From Maniola hyperantus (Eukaryota > Arthropoda > Insecta > Lepidoptera > Nymphalidae), in contig NC_048545.1 of the NCBI RefSeq assembly GCF_902806685.2, forward strand, positions 15,337,926-15,401,925: DNA of 64,000 nt, written 5' to 3'. Below, one piece after another: positions 9,890-20,612 of this stretch (position 1 is its first letter; every line of letters starts with the position of its first letter). A model generated the notes under the pieces. That model saw only the letters and a program-made list of their open reading frames with translations. It made no database searches and was not told the DNA's origin. Made by a program: the position numbers and the translations under genes.

Positions 9890-10228
9890 AGTTCATCGAC
9901 CTCATTCATACTACACACTGTTCGAAAATTGCAAGCATTCATCAGTGTTTGAAAGCTAATAAAATATAACAAACAGTTGTTGAATATCAAAAGTATCAGG
10001 GCCCAGTTTTAAATACACAAAATGGGTACTCTTTTTCAAGCATCACCATGTTTTGTCCGAGAGCCAAGCCCGTCATGTCGCGCCTGACAGCGATACGCCC
10101 AAACCGTGTCGGGTCTGACCTCGCGACCCCGTGCGGGTGGCCGTACTCAATCTCATTACCGAAAAGACAAAACCGAATACTTACACTTTGAAAATATGTA
10201 TATAACGTACCTACATTATGCTATCTCC
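9890..10228. other. Unassigned
   Basis: A CpG-bearing patch at 10060-10145. No gene or repeat recognised. Confidence 0.35.
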
Positions 10229-10660
10229 TAAAATAAAAACTGGCCAAGTGCGAGTCAGGCTCGCGCAATGAGGGTTCCGTACTACAGTCGTATTTTTCGA
10301 CATTTTGCACGATAATTCAAAAACTATGATGTATAAAAATAAAGAAAAATCTGTTTTAGAATGTACATGTGAAGACCTTTCATATGATACCCCACTTGAT
10401 ATAGTCACTCACTTCGAAAGTTGAAAATACTAATTATTAGTTCATGACCACAATTTAATTTTTTTTGTGTGATCTAACCCTAAATTCACGGTTTTCAGAT
10501 TTTTCCCCAAATGTCAGCTATAAGATCTACCTACCTGCCAAATTTCATGATTCTAGGTCAACGGGAAGTACCCTGTAGGTTTCTTGACAGACAGACAGAC
10601 AGACAACAAAGTGATCCTATAAGGGTTCTGTTTTTCCTTTTGAGGTACGGAACCCTAATA
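10229..10660 (-). mobile_element. GTTCCG repeat, near-complete copy
   Basis: Runs from CTGGCCAAGTGCGAGTCAGG to the terminal inverted pair AAGGGTTCTG / CGGAACCCTAA, with (GACA)n near 10590. Read in this direction the end is a short hairpin followed by CTAA. That fits the Helitron CTRR rule, although the other end does not show a clear TC. Confidence 0.75.
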
Positions 10661-10665
10661 AAAAC

Positions 10666-10747
10666 TGAAGATAGCCTAGAGTTAAGACGTTGTCCTAATC
10701 TAAGGGTCCGGGGTTTGATCCCGGGCACACACCTCTTCAATTTCAAA
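10666..10747 (+). mobile_element. SINE-1, 5' part (split by a LINE)
   Basis: TAGCCTAGAGTTAAGACG head and B box GGGTTTGATCCCGGG, then ACACACCTCT. The 3' part continues at 11193. Confidence 0.65.
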
Positions 10748-11192
10748 GCCACTTCGAATCGTCGATACCGCAAAGCTTTAAGACTAAAGTCTTCAATGAC
10801 GTCTGTGATGACGACTGGAACGGAAACGTGGACACTGACAGTTGGCCTCGTCCACAAACTAAAAGTCGCTCAGCGTGCTATGGAGCGAGCTATGTTGGGT
10901 ATCACTCTCAAGTCTCAGAGATAAAATTCGACCGTGACGTGTGACCGACATAGCTCAAAGGATTAGCAAGCTGAAGTGGCAATGACCAGCTCATGTCTGT
11001 CGCAGAACTGACGGCCGATGGGGCAGACGTGTTCTGGGGACCGCGTTCCGGTAAGCGCAGTGTGGGACGACCTCCAGCCCGCTGGAGAAGGTGGTAAGCG
11101 GATGAGGAAGGCGGAGGACCGTGTTTGGCGGCGCGCTTTTGGAAAGGTCTATGTCCAGCAGTGTACGCAAGCAGGCTGATGGGTTGAATTGG
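10748..11192 (+). mobile_element. RTE-type LINE, 5'-truncated insertion in SINE-1
   Basis: Encodes the RTE C-terminal tail in fragments: ETWTLTVGL, RAMERAMLGITL, then after a frame break SAVWDDLQPAG-like text and YVQQC near the end. An in-frame stop at 10922 and later shifts make it dead. It is flanked by near-identical ACACACCTCT..TTTCAAA at 10727 and 11193, as expected of a target-primed insertion. Confidence 0.65.
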
Positions 11193-11300
11193 ACACACCT
11201 CTCACTTTCAAAATTATGTGCGTTTTTAAATATCACTTGGTTTGACGGTGAAAGAAAACATCGCAAGGAAACTTGCAAGTTTTAAAGTTTTATATAATGT
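11193..11300 (+). mobile_element. SINE-1, 3' part (split by a LINE)
   Basis: ACACACCTCTCACTTTCAAA, TTATGTGCGTTTTTAAATA and ACGGTGAAAGAAAACATCG continue SINE-1 from 10747. Confidence 0.6.
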
Positions 11301-11885
11301 TCTCAAAGGTCTGTGTAAGTCGGCTAGTCTGCACTTGATTAGCGTGGTAAACAATGACACGTGTGCTCAGTAGTTAGCCAACGACGGGTAACAAGTGATT
11401 TTGTAAGATATATCTGCAACGCTACATTTTACTTGTGCCCACTTTCTTTTTATTACAAAGTGCACTTTTCATTGAATACATTATATTATTCACTTAGCTC
11501 GAGTGCACAATGCTCGATTCACAAAAAGCATATTTCAAAGCACATGACTTAGTTAATCCTCGTATACAAGGCTTGCGGAAACGCGAAGGGTGCAAAACAC
11601 GCAAAAACCGCTGAAAGCATCAACAAGATGAAATCTACTCGAAACTAAAACTATAAGAGCTGCAGGAAAATTTCGAGGTAGGTGATAAGCACTGATAATA
11701 TAGTGCCCTTGGTAAACCAAATCAATAAATTATCAGTGGAAATCCTCGAATCCCTTCCTCGAAATTTACTTACTTACTGCTTACCTAGCCGTTGCCTAAT
11801 AACATGTCACGAGATTCTGTCAAGACCCAAGTTGCCAAGATGCCAAATTTATAACGTAACAGAAGATTTACTTGACTTTTTTTAA
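11301..11885. other. Unassigned
   Basis: Nothing recognised. Short frames here lack any family signature. Confidence 0.35.
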
Positions 11886-12108
11886 ATTCAGATACAAGTT
11901 AGCCCTTGACTGCAGTCTCACATGGTAGTAAGTGATGATGCAGTCTAATATGGAAGCGAGCTAACCTGAAAGGGGTAGAATTTTGTTAAAAATATGCCCC
12001 TTTGGTTTCTACACGGCATCGTACCGGAACGTGTAAATCGTTTTGCGGCACGGCTTTGCCGGTAGCGGGTAGGCTGTTAACTAGCTACGGCCTGTACATA
12101 AGCGTAAT
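11886..12108 (-). mobile_element. SINE-3 copy, 3' half
   Basis: ATTCAGATACAAGTTAGCCC through GTAGAATTTTG, CCCCTTTGGTTTCTACACGG and CGGCACGGCTTTGCCGG. The tRNA-like head is missing. Confidence 0.65.
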
Positions 12109-12368
12109 GTAAATTTTTCAAGCATTGTTTCCTACGATCTCTCTGATTATAAAACGTATGCAAAATTCACACTTGAAAAATAGCAGCTCCATCCAATCTC
12201 GCAGTTGCTATTTAGTTGAAAAATGGGGTGCAACACGCCCCCATAAAATAATATCGGGATGACGGGAAATGGGTGATAAAAGTGGGGAAGATATCGATCA
12301 AGGTTGCCACTCCAAGAATTATGGGCCGGATTTTAAGGGCACAGAATTATTTTGCATTGTAACATAAA

Positions 12369-12717
12369 TCCATACTAATATAATAAATGCGAAAGTGCTT
12401 GTCTGTCTGTCCGTCTGTCTGCTAGCTTTTCACGACCCAACAGTTTAACCGATTTGGATGAAATTTGGCAAAGAGTTAGCTCTCATCCCGGGAACGGACG
12501 TAAGCTACTTTTTGGTCCCGAAAAATCAATGAGCTCCCGCGGGATTCATAAACGCCAATCCGTTTAACCAATTTAGATACAGAGGTAGCTGACGTCCCAG
12601 AAATTGACGAATTGGCAAATTTTTATCCCGGAAAAGCAAAGAGTTCCTATGAGGTTACTACGAAACCATTTAGGTTTCGTAGACGAACACCCAGACGAAG
12701 TCGCGGGCATCATCTAG
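12369..12717 (+). mobile_element. HelA (Lep1-like Helitron), complete copy
   Basis: Begins TCCATACTAATATAATAAAT after an A, then GCGAAAGTGC and (GTCT)n, and ends ACGAAGTCGCGGGCATCATC-TAG before a T. About 349 bp, longer than the other copies because of partially repeated middle sequence (two TTTAACC..ATTT blocks). Confidence 0.75.
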
Positions 12718-13076
12718 TAATTTATATTTGAAGAATAACGCGCTAACCAGTGTATATTATATGTGTATACCATACCCCTGTAGCCCAACACAAGCATTTT
12801 CACAACTTCATCACCACGGTGACGATGAATTGTGGAAAAAGCTGCAAAAGCTTTTTTAAACTGTACTTACATAATGCATAATCGAAGCTTAGATTTTCAC
12901 CGCAGCGAAGTACCTTGAACCAGATTAGATCGGCTCAATTTAGGTATCAGAATTATTATAACTTTTATTTTAATAATTTAATATATTCAGAAATATTAAA
13001 ATAGACAATACAATGCAGCAATGTTATTTTTATAAAATAATTCGAATTAGTCAAAGGTTTATTTATTTATTATTAA
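12718..13076. other. Unassigned
   Basis: AT-rich, nothing recognised. Confidence 0.35.
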
Positions 13077-13336
13077 CTAGCTTATGCTCGCGACTTCGTC
13101 CGCGTGGACTACAGAAATTTCAAACCCCTATTTCACCCCCTTAGGGGTTGAATTTTCAAAAATCCTTTCTTAGCGGATGCCTACGTCATAATAGCTATCT
13201 GCATGCCAAATTTCAGCCCAATCCATCCAGTAGTTTGAGCTGTGCGTTGATAGATCAGTCAGTCAGTAGGTCAGTCAGTCAGTCAGTCAGTCAGTCAGTC
13301 AGTCAGTCAGTCACCTTTTACTTTTATATATTTAGA
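13077..13336 (-). mobile_element. HelB Helitron, complete copy with long (GTCA)n
   Basis: Reverse orientation: begins CTAGCTTATGCTCGCGACTT and ends with TATATATTTAGA. The internal (GTCA)n run spans about 13254-13313 and is much longer than in the copy at 6910. This is a microsatellite that has expanded within the element. Confidence 0.75.
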
Positions 13337-13624
13337 CTACTTGCCACGACTTCGTCCACGTAAGTTTTGGGTTTTAAAAATCCCGTGAGAACTCTTTGAT
13401 TTTCTGGAATTAACATAATTTCAGTTCAGGGCGTTGTGACAGCCCTATGTCGTGCATGATACGAGCGATGGTGAGGAAAATGATTCAAATTATAATATTT
13501 TGAATATATTTTGTATATTTTAGTTTTAAAGGCTTTTACAGCTTCAATATGATATGAGCTTTTCACAGATATAGTTTGTCACTGTCTTACGGGAAAATGG
13601 AAATATATTTTCCTTTTCCAAATC

Positions 13625-14060
13625 ACGTTCGCTGACCTCACTAGTGGAGTGGTGAGCGCTGTGATCTTATAAACGGGTCCTGGGTTTTGTTCCCGGCAGA
13701 TACAGTTTCAGAATTTATAATTTCTAAATTGTCACTGGTCTGGTCTGGTGGGAGGCTGCGCACCAAGTAATTTAGCGTTCCGGTACGATGCCATGTAGAA
13801 ACCGATATAGGGTATGGCTTTAATGCAGCGATTTATTTAAATTAAATGCAGCCAGTATTCTTTGCACCATTCCACGCAGGCATGTTTTATATAGTAATAA
13901 GGCTAGGCAAGGCTTTAAGTATTATTGTAATATTTCCACTAAAAATAATGGCTGTAGTAAAACTCCCATATACCCTGCCATGCTAGCTCGTTACCATCTC
14001 AGACCATATCATCACTTACCAGCACGTGAGTCGCAGTCAAGAGCTAAATTGTAATAAAAT
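13625..14060 (+). mobile_element. SINE-3, near-complete copy with a 140-bp insertion
   Basis: The head is at 13640-13690 with a B-box-like GGTTTTGTTCCCGG, followed by TAATTTCTAAATTGTCACTG, TCTGGTGGGAGG and TTCCGGTACGATGCC. About 13817-13957 is foreign sequence, then CCATATACCCTGCC resumes and the A-rich tail ends near 14060. Confidence 0.55.
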
Positions 14061-14299
14061 TAAAAAAAAAATGTTTTTTGTAATAGCTTGCCCAGCTTGC
14101 CTGAATATCTTCAAAAAAACTTAACTAAACTATTCTTTAGAATGTAATCTAAACTCTCGCTAACTTGAAAAGGCACTCATACAAAAAGTAGGTTAAGTGC
14201 CAAGTTCTTTTGTACCAAGTGTCTGCCACTCGACCGACCAAAGCGCGGGGCCACGACCATCACATACTGGCGGCCTTCCTGGCGCAGTGCTAAGTCATT

Positions 14300-14608
14300 A
14301 TCATCATGATCAACCCATCGCCGGCTCACTACAGAGCACGGGTCTCTTCTCAGAGTGAGAAGGGTTTTGGCCATAGTCTACCACGCTGGCCATGTGCGGA
14401 TTGGCAGACTACACACACCTTTGAGAACATTATGGAGAACTCTCCGGCATGTAGGTTTCCTCACGATGTTTTCCTTCACCGTTAAAGCAAGTGATATTAA
14501 AATTACTTAAAAAACGCACATAACTCTGAAAAGTTAGAGGTGCGTGCCCGGGATCAAACCCCCGATTGGAAGGCGGACGTCCTAACCACTAGGCAACCAC
14601 AGCTTCAA
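14300..14608 (-). mobile_element. SINE-1 copy
   Basis: CATCATGATCAACCCATCGC at the left and TAACCACTAGGCAACCACAG at the right. The B box (GGGATCAAACCCC in this strand) carries one change. Confidence 0.7.
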
Positions 14609-14739
14609 GTGCTAAGTGGTGCTAAATGGAGTGCTAAGTGGTGTGTCTTATTTGCCTGAAGCGGGGTCTGATTTGCCCCATTGTGATGAAACTCATCATC
14701 AACATCAACCGATAGACATCCACTGCTGTACATTATATT

Positions 14740-14892
14740 TTATTCAGATACAAGTTAGCCCTTGACTGCGATCTCACCTGGTGTTAAGTGTTGGTGCAGT
14801 CTAAGATGGAGCGGGCTAACCTGGAAGGGGCATGGCAGTTTTTACTAAGCCCATGCCCTTTTGGTTTCCACGCGGTATCGTACAGTTGACAT
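14740..14892 (-). mobile_element. SINE-3 fragment
   Basis: ATTCAGATACAAGTTAGCCC to GGTTTCCACGCGGTATCGTA. Confidence 0.6.
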
Positions 14893-15060
14893 ACTCATTA
14901 GCAGAGACTATTTTCTCCTCGGTGCTCATTAGGGTCATCTTGTAGAAGTCGTCGTCTAGATCCAGCAGATCCCTCTCGTCTGCCCACCTAGTAGGTATGG
15001 CGTATTCTAACGCTGCGCTTTCCGTTGCAAGGTTAGAGGTCCGCTGATGCGACAAAGTCG
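14893..15060 (-). mobile_element. Possible RTE fragment, highly decayed
   Basis: The minus strand encodes a PTRWADE-like motif near 14970-15000, and AACGCTGCGCTTTCCGTTGC resembles the RTE block seen at 29715. The match is short. Confidence 0.3.
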
Positions 15061-15164
15061 TAGCCCTACCTCAGGGCGATCACAAAAGACAAACTTTTGA
15101 TCGGTCGATATTTCTATCAAATGTTGGATATAGAAGAAGTCCATGATAATTCGAGGAATCACAA

Positions 15165-15425
15165 GCTCCATCATCATGATCAACCCATAGCCGGCTCACT
15201 ACAGAGCACGGGTCTCCTCTCAGTATGAGAAGGGTTTGGCCATATTCAACGAATTGGCAGACTTCACGCACCTTAGAGAACATTATGGAGAACTCCCAGG
15301 CATGTAGGTTTCCTCACGATGTTTTCCTTCACCGTTAAAGCAAGTGATATATAATAGCTTAGAACGCTCAACGCACATAACTCGGAAAAGTGCAAGGTCT
15401 GGATTGAACCCCCGACCCCCCCGAA
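15165..15425 (-). mobile_element. SINE-1 copy, head damaged
   Basis: ATCATGATCAACCCATAGCC through ACGATGTTTTCCTTCACCG. The A box end is lost after the CCCCCGAC stretch. Confidence 0.65.
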
Positions 15426-15453
15426 ACATGGATCCCATGTTGCAGTCATAGTT

Positions 15454-15560
15454 TGCAGTAAGGAGCTGCTGAATTCAAACGGCGCAAGACCGTGGCGTGT
15501 AGAAATCCCTACAAGAGATCTATGTCCAGAAGTGGACGTCTATCGGTTGAGGAATGTATT
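15454..15560 (+). mobile_element. RTE LINE 3' terminus
   Basis: GGCGCAAGACCGTGGCGTGT and AGTGGACGTCTATCGGTTGA, the very end of the RTE coding region (the ..WTSIG stop region). Confidence 0.55.
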
Positions 15561-15815
15561 CTCACGCATTTAGGACCGACTTGAACTTATCTTATCCAAG
15601 CAGTGTATTTTCTCTTAGACTTGAATTAAAATATCACTTTGGCGGCTTCTTACAAGCATAGATAATAGTTAACTTTAAACTCATTAATTAGTCTACCCTG
15701 CACCTAACACCATCTTACACATCTTGTTATCTTAATTAACACCAAACCAGCACGTTTTCAAATGTCTATTCTGTATTTAATTACTAATGAATAAATGTTA
15801 TGTGTACGTAGCTTG

Positions 15816-16213
15816 AGGCAGTGGTCCGACCGCCGCCGCGCCGGCGAGAAAACGACTAACTATCGGCGATTTTCTCTCTCAAGAAACGCACAATAAATAT
15901 ACAATCAGTGTAAACGAAAGAGATGCATATATCAAAAGTTGCTCTCTGACTGTTCACACTGCCGGCGACGACTCGCTTTACTAGTTTTGTCGCTAAGCGA
16001 CGAGCTTTCAAAACTTTCAAAACAAGTTTGCTCGGAACTGAGCGACCGCGGGCGAATGGCGCGAGTAATCGCTCGTCGCACTTGCACACTCGCTTATAGC
16101 CCGGCGACAAAACTATCGAAGCCGACACACTCGCTTCCCGCTGATCGCCAACTCGTTTATAGTTTCTAGTTCTACTCGTTTCTCGTTCATCGTCGGTGAT
16201 CGGACCACTGCCT
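15816..16213. mobile_element. CpG-rich TIR element, 398 bp
   Basis: AGGCAGTGGTCCGA at 15816 is repeated inverted at the right end (TCGGACCACTGCCT). The interior is unusually CpG-rich for this window, with GTCGCTAAGCGAC palindromes and many CTCG words. Frames are open on both strands only because stops are rare in this composition. No target duplication is evident. Confidence 0.5.
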
Positions 16214-17396
16214 TTATACTCCAAGAGGTCGGCACTTAATACGGTATTTGACAACTAGTCAAATCAGTAACTTTTTATCAACTTTTTATAAAACTGCATG
16301 GCCGAGAGTGCTCCATAATATTCTCAAAAATCTGCCAATCCACTTGGACTGATGAATTATGAGCAAAACCAGACAGACAGACAGAAGACAAACTTTATAT
16401 CTACATCTTTGAAAACATTACGGAGAACTCTCAGGTATGCAGGTATCCTCATGATGTTTTTCTTTGCCGTCAAAGCAAGTGATAGCTGTTAGTTACGGCG
16501 ATATACGTCACATAAGCGGTGTTGAGACACATTTCGGATGTTCAAAGAATCAAGTTTTGGCCTCAAAAACTACAAATATGTTTATTTATTTTTTTAAACT
16601 ATAAAAATTAAAGATATTCTTTAGTGAATTACGAAAGCCAAAACACGATTGGCATAATTTGGCTCGATACAAAAAATCGCGAAGTTTTCCCAAAATACGC
16701 CTTTTTACACGACCATTACGAGAAAAACCAGTTTTATTCGATTGATATAAAACCAATTTCAATTAACGTATTTACGTTCAACGTGTAGTACACTAAGGAA
16801 TTAAGATATTATTTTATGGTCACAAAAGCGTTCAACAAATTTGCGCTCGGGCGGCCCAGACTTTTCGATACATTCGCCTTTGCGATCCCAGGCATATAAC
16901 TCCAAGAAGTTAGACGTACGTGATCGAACTCCGGACCTCTTACTTAGTTACTTAATTAATTACTTTTAAATAAATATAACCGTTAACTTTTATGTTTAAA
17001 TTACTCTTTCTTCGATACACTATCGGAGCTATAACGCCTACGCACACCGCCAGTAGCGCAGTGAGACCACATTCATGATTCAATTAAATATGCAAATCCT
17101 CTGTGATGAAGCTTTGGACGAGATGCCTTATGCCTGATAGCGGTAATTATGTATGTGAGTGCTTCTGGTTATTACCTACTTCGATCGATTTAACTCCAAG
17201 AAGGTACATTAGCTCGTGCTTTAAATTATTTTCTTTTGCTTGGATGTGGGTTTAAAGGTACTTAACTGATATTTATATGTATAGGATTAAAATTAACAAA
17301 ACGAAATGTTCTGGTGATTTTACCGTTAATTTCGTAGTAATCGTCCCTAATAGTTACACCCTTGTAAAAGTTAAAGTGTAATTTTATTATTGAAAA
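16214..17396. other. Unassigned 1.2 kb with SINE-1 scraps
   Basis: 16400-16480 (GGAGAACTCTCAGGTATGCA; TCATGATGTTTTTCTTTGCC) is a SINE-1 scrap. The rest, including the CCAAAACACGATTGGC block near 16640, is unassigned. Confidence 0.4.
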
Positions 17397-17619
17397 CTAG
17401 CTGATGCCGGCGACTTCGTCTGGATGGATTTAGTTTTTTAAAATCCCGTGGGAAGTCTTTGATTTTCCGGGATAAAAAGTAGCCTATGTCCTTCCTCGGG
17501 ATGCAAGGTGTACCAAATTTTGACAAAATCCAAGGACAAAATAGGTTGATTGGATAGGCCGTGAAAAGCTAGCAGACAGACAGACAGATATACTTTCGCA
17601 TTTATAATATTAGTATGGA
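17397..17619 (-). mobile_element. HelA (Lep1-like Helitron), complete copy
   Basis: Reverse: CTAGCTGATGCCGGCGACTT at the left, (CAGA)n at 17575-17590, and TTATAATATTAGTATGGA at the right, so it starts TC and ends CTAG on the minus strand. About 223 bp. Confidence 0.75.
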
Positions 17620-17635
17620 AGTATGGATTAGAATC

Positions 17636-17795
17636 ATTATGTATTCATGTTACCTACCTTTTTGTAGGTATGTATTCATGTAACCTACCTTTTTGTAGGT
17701 ATGTATTCATGTACCTAACCTACCTTTTTGTAGGTATGTATTCATGTACCTAACCTACCTTTTTGTAGGTATGTATTCATGTAACCTACCTTTCA
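17636..17795. repeat. Minisatellite, five units of 31-35 bp
   Basis: Units read TATGTATTCATGT(A)ACC-TACCTTTTTGTAGG. Two middle units carry an extra CTAA. Each unit holds an inverted CCTAC...GTAGG pair, so the array could form repeated small hairpins. Confidence 0.85.
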
Positions 17796-17880
17796 TTATG
17801 ATCGACCCTTCGCCGGGCCACTACTGATCACGGCTCTCTTGTCTCACCTGGCCCAGTGCGGATTGGCAGACTAACCTTCC
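17796..17880 (-). mobile_element. SINE-1 fragment
   Basis: ATTATGATCGACCCTTCGCC to GTGCGGATTGGCAGACT. It abuts the minisatellite. Confidence 0.5.
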
Positions 17881-18262
17881 TTTATTCGTAAAATTATAAT
17901 TTCAAATAGCTTTCTTATTATCCTAAGTTTATCCAATAAAATTCTCTCGCAAGTAACAAACTGCGTCCTTGTGAACAATAAAGCCCAAGTTAAGCCACGT
18001 TTATGATTCCGCACAGAAAGGCGAGCAGCCATCAAAATCCCATCAGCCGAGTTGCCGGCGGCACGTGTCCTATTATTGCGGAAAAACTTTAATAGGCCTG
18101 CGCGGAGTTTCCGCATAGTCTAAGAGCTGGTGCTCGAGTTGCTACAACCTTTTTTTTCTTTTTCTTTATATGCTTCTTTGACTCGTGGATGTTAGTATTC
18201 AGGTTTTGGTTTTCATTTAAATAATCTCGTTCAGTCCGCATGTTCATGTGTCACAGCTATTT
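17881..18262. other. Unassigned
   Basis: Nothing recognised. Confidence 0.35.
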
Positions 18263-18703
18263 AAAAAAAACTGGCTAAGTGCGAGTCAGGCTTGCGCACC
18301 GAGGGTTCCTTACTACAGTCGTACTTTATCGTAATTTTGCACGATAGATCAAAAACTATTATGCCTAAAAATAAATAAAAATCTGAATTTAGAATGTAGA
18401 AGTAAAGCCCTTTCACATATGAAATTACTATACCAAGTGGGGTATCATAATACCCCACTTGGAATAGTAATCAGCTTACTTTGAAAGTTGAAAATAGCAA
18501 TATTTTTACATGAACACTTTTTAACTTTTTTCTTGTGATGTAACCACAAATTCACCCGCACAATTTTCCCCGCATATTTACTATAAGACCTACCTTTCTG
18601 CCCAATTTCATGATTCTAGGCTCTACGTTTCTTGACAGACAGACAGACAACAAAGTGATCCTATAAGGGTTCCGTTTTTCCTTTTGAGGTACAGAACCCT
18701 AAA
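18263..18703 (-). mobile_element. GTTCCG repeat copy with internal inverted duplication
   Basis: From CTGGCTAAGTGCGAGTCAGG to TACAGAACCCTAA. At 18424-18471 the CCAAGTGGGGTAT block is doubled in inverted form around a four-base loop (one mismatch in 22 bp), which other copies lack. Confidence 0.75.
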
Positions 18704-20022
18704 ACTAAAAGTAAAACTGTCAATCAGGTAGGTATACTGAAACCTACACCTATTTACTAAATATTCAAAGTATAATAATGAAAATATGATTTGGAGTTGT
18801 ATAAAATATCTGGTGTACATAAACAGCTGTCAGCTCTCAGCCTACGGTAGGACAAATTGTTTGCCAGCAATGGATGCCTCAATTCGATTAGGTTTTGGAG
18901 GAAAGTTATAATTTGGAAAACTTTTTCTCGTTAGAAATAAAACTATTAAGCATTAATGTCAAACACATCGTTCCGGTATGCCTATCTATAAAACTTTACC
19001 CTCCTTCTTGTGCAGTTGGGTAAAACACCATAAAACTCAAAGTTTCGTCAGGCATCAATATAGCAGGTCATTGTGCTTTTATCTTTTCTAAATGGCATTT
19101 TTGTTTCAGTCTGTTTACTTTGACTGCTTCAGTTCCTATTCTAAGATTTTGACTACAGTATAGACTTAATAATAGTAATTTGTTATGCAAAGCTGCAAAG
19201 TTGTTATTTTGTCGCGAGAGTTTGTATTGAATTTCGAGCGAGCGAAGGATTCTAAGGTAAGGTTCAAAAATAGAATCCCGAGCGTAGCGAGGAATTCAAA
19301 GGCTTGAGCGCAAATAAATTTGCAGCCGTGCGAAACACACAACTTTTCATCTCACTACAGCGAGGAAAACGCTAAATGCTAGAGGTTTAATTTTGTTTTT
19401 TAATAGGGCACAAGTCAGGCAATGAAGGAGGTTCTAATTCAAGAAGATTCTATATGTAGGTATATGAATAAAGATTTTTTCGGGTGCGTTCAGAATTCAA
19501 ATTTAAAATTCTTAGAACAAAAAAAATATTTTCATAACTCAACGAACTTCATTATTTACTCAATAAAGCTGAAACGAAATAGGGAGGTATTATGTTTAAT
19601 AAATAATAATAATAACAAAGACTGTACGGGCGAACCGCATTTCTGAACGTTTCATTATGGCGTGGTATTTTTAATAGAAAGAAAAAGTAAGTAGATACGC
19701 AACCATAGACCACAGTTCGCTACGTTCGAATTTCAACTCGTATTTTGAACGCTAGCGAGCAAAATTACCACTTTTCACGCAGATTTCAAAGGGCAAATGG
19801 ATTCTTTCCGAGCTAGTGAGATGACAAATAATAGAAGCTTACAAAATATGGCGGTTTATGCCGCAGCCTAATGTTAATCTGATATTACACACAACACGGC
19901 TGCTGTGCGCCGCTACACGGTACGGAGAGACAAATCGTCGCGGCAGCTGTTGGGAACTTGCTCTGTCTTAGTGGCTGCAACTCCCGTTGAGTTGTTCTGA
20001 TTGGATACCAAGTCCAAAATTC
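18704..20022. other. Unassigned 1.3 kb
   Basis: 19230-19340 and 19710-19830 share words such as GAGCGTAGCGAGG and CTCACTACAGCGAGG, as if from one degraded repeat. No coding evidence. Confidence 0.4.
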
Positions 20023-20402
20023 CTCCGTGCTTGAAACTTCAAGATCAAAGTTTTCGAAAAGTGCGTGTTGACAGTGTGACATATGGATCCGAGACATGAT
20101 CGTTAACTATGTACTTTATAAGTAAGCTCAGAGTCACTCCGTGGGTGATGGAGAGAGCTGGCAGCTATGCTTGGAGTTTCTCCCTGATTGGATTCCAAGT
20201 TCAAATTCTTCAGTGCTTGAAGATCAGTGCGTATTGGCAGTGATCACACATAAATCCGAGACATGGTCGCTAACTATAGGCTTCATAAGAAAGCTCAGGG
20301 TCACACAACGGCCGATGAAGAGAGCTATGCTTGGTGTTTCTCGACGTGATCAAATCTGAAATGAGAAGATCCATAGGAGAACCGGAGACCGGCATAGTTG
20401 AC
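20023..20402 (+). mobile_element. RTE LINE fragments, partly duplicated
   Basis: Two similar blocks in direct order. Each has a GTGCTTGAA..AGATCA start, then ATCCGAGACATG and a GCTATGCTTGG word (20023-20175 and 20205-20345). The second encodes SETWSLTIGFIRKLRVTQR and KRAMLGVSRRDQI, the RTE tail. Both are decayed. Confidence 0.55.
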
Positions 20403-20432
20403 GATATCCCACTCAATAAAAGCCCATACAAT

Positions 20433-20612
20433 TATTTTTGAGAATATTATGGAGAACTCTGAGGTATGTAGACTTCCTCACGATGTTTTTAACCAAGTGA
20501 TTAAGAATAAAACGCACAAACTCTGTAAAGTTAGAGGTGCTTGCCCGGGATCGAATCCCCTACCTTCTTAATAGGAGACGGACGTTTTATAACCACTAGG
20601 CTTAACACGCCA
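20433..20612 (-). mobile_element. SINE-1 copy, 5' half on the minus strand
   Basis: TGAGAATATTATGGAGAACT through GGGATCGAATCCCC (B box) and TAACCACTAGGCTTAA. Confidence 0.65.

Noticed and set aside
15856..16254. 132-codon minus frame and an overlapping plus frame
   Set aside because: Both lie in the CpG-rich TIR element, where stops are rare. No family resemblance.
17636..17795. Telomere-like or satellite DNA
   Set aside because: Only five units, and they are not TTAGG. A local minisatellite explains it.
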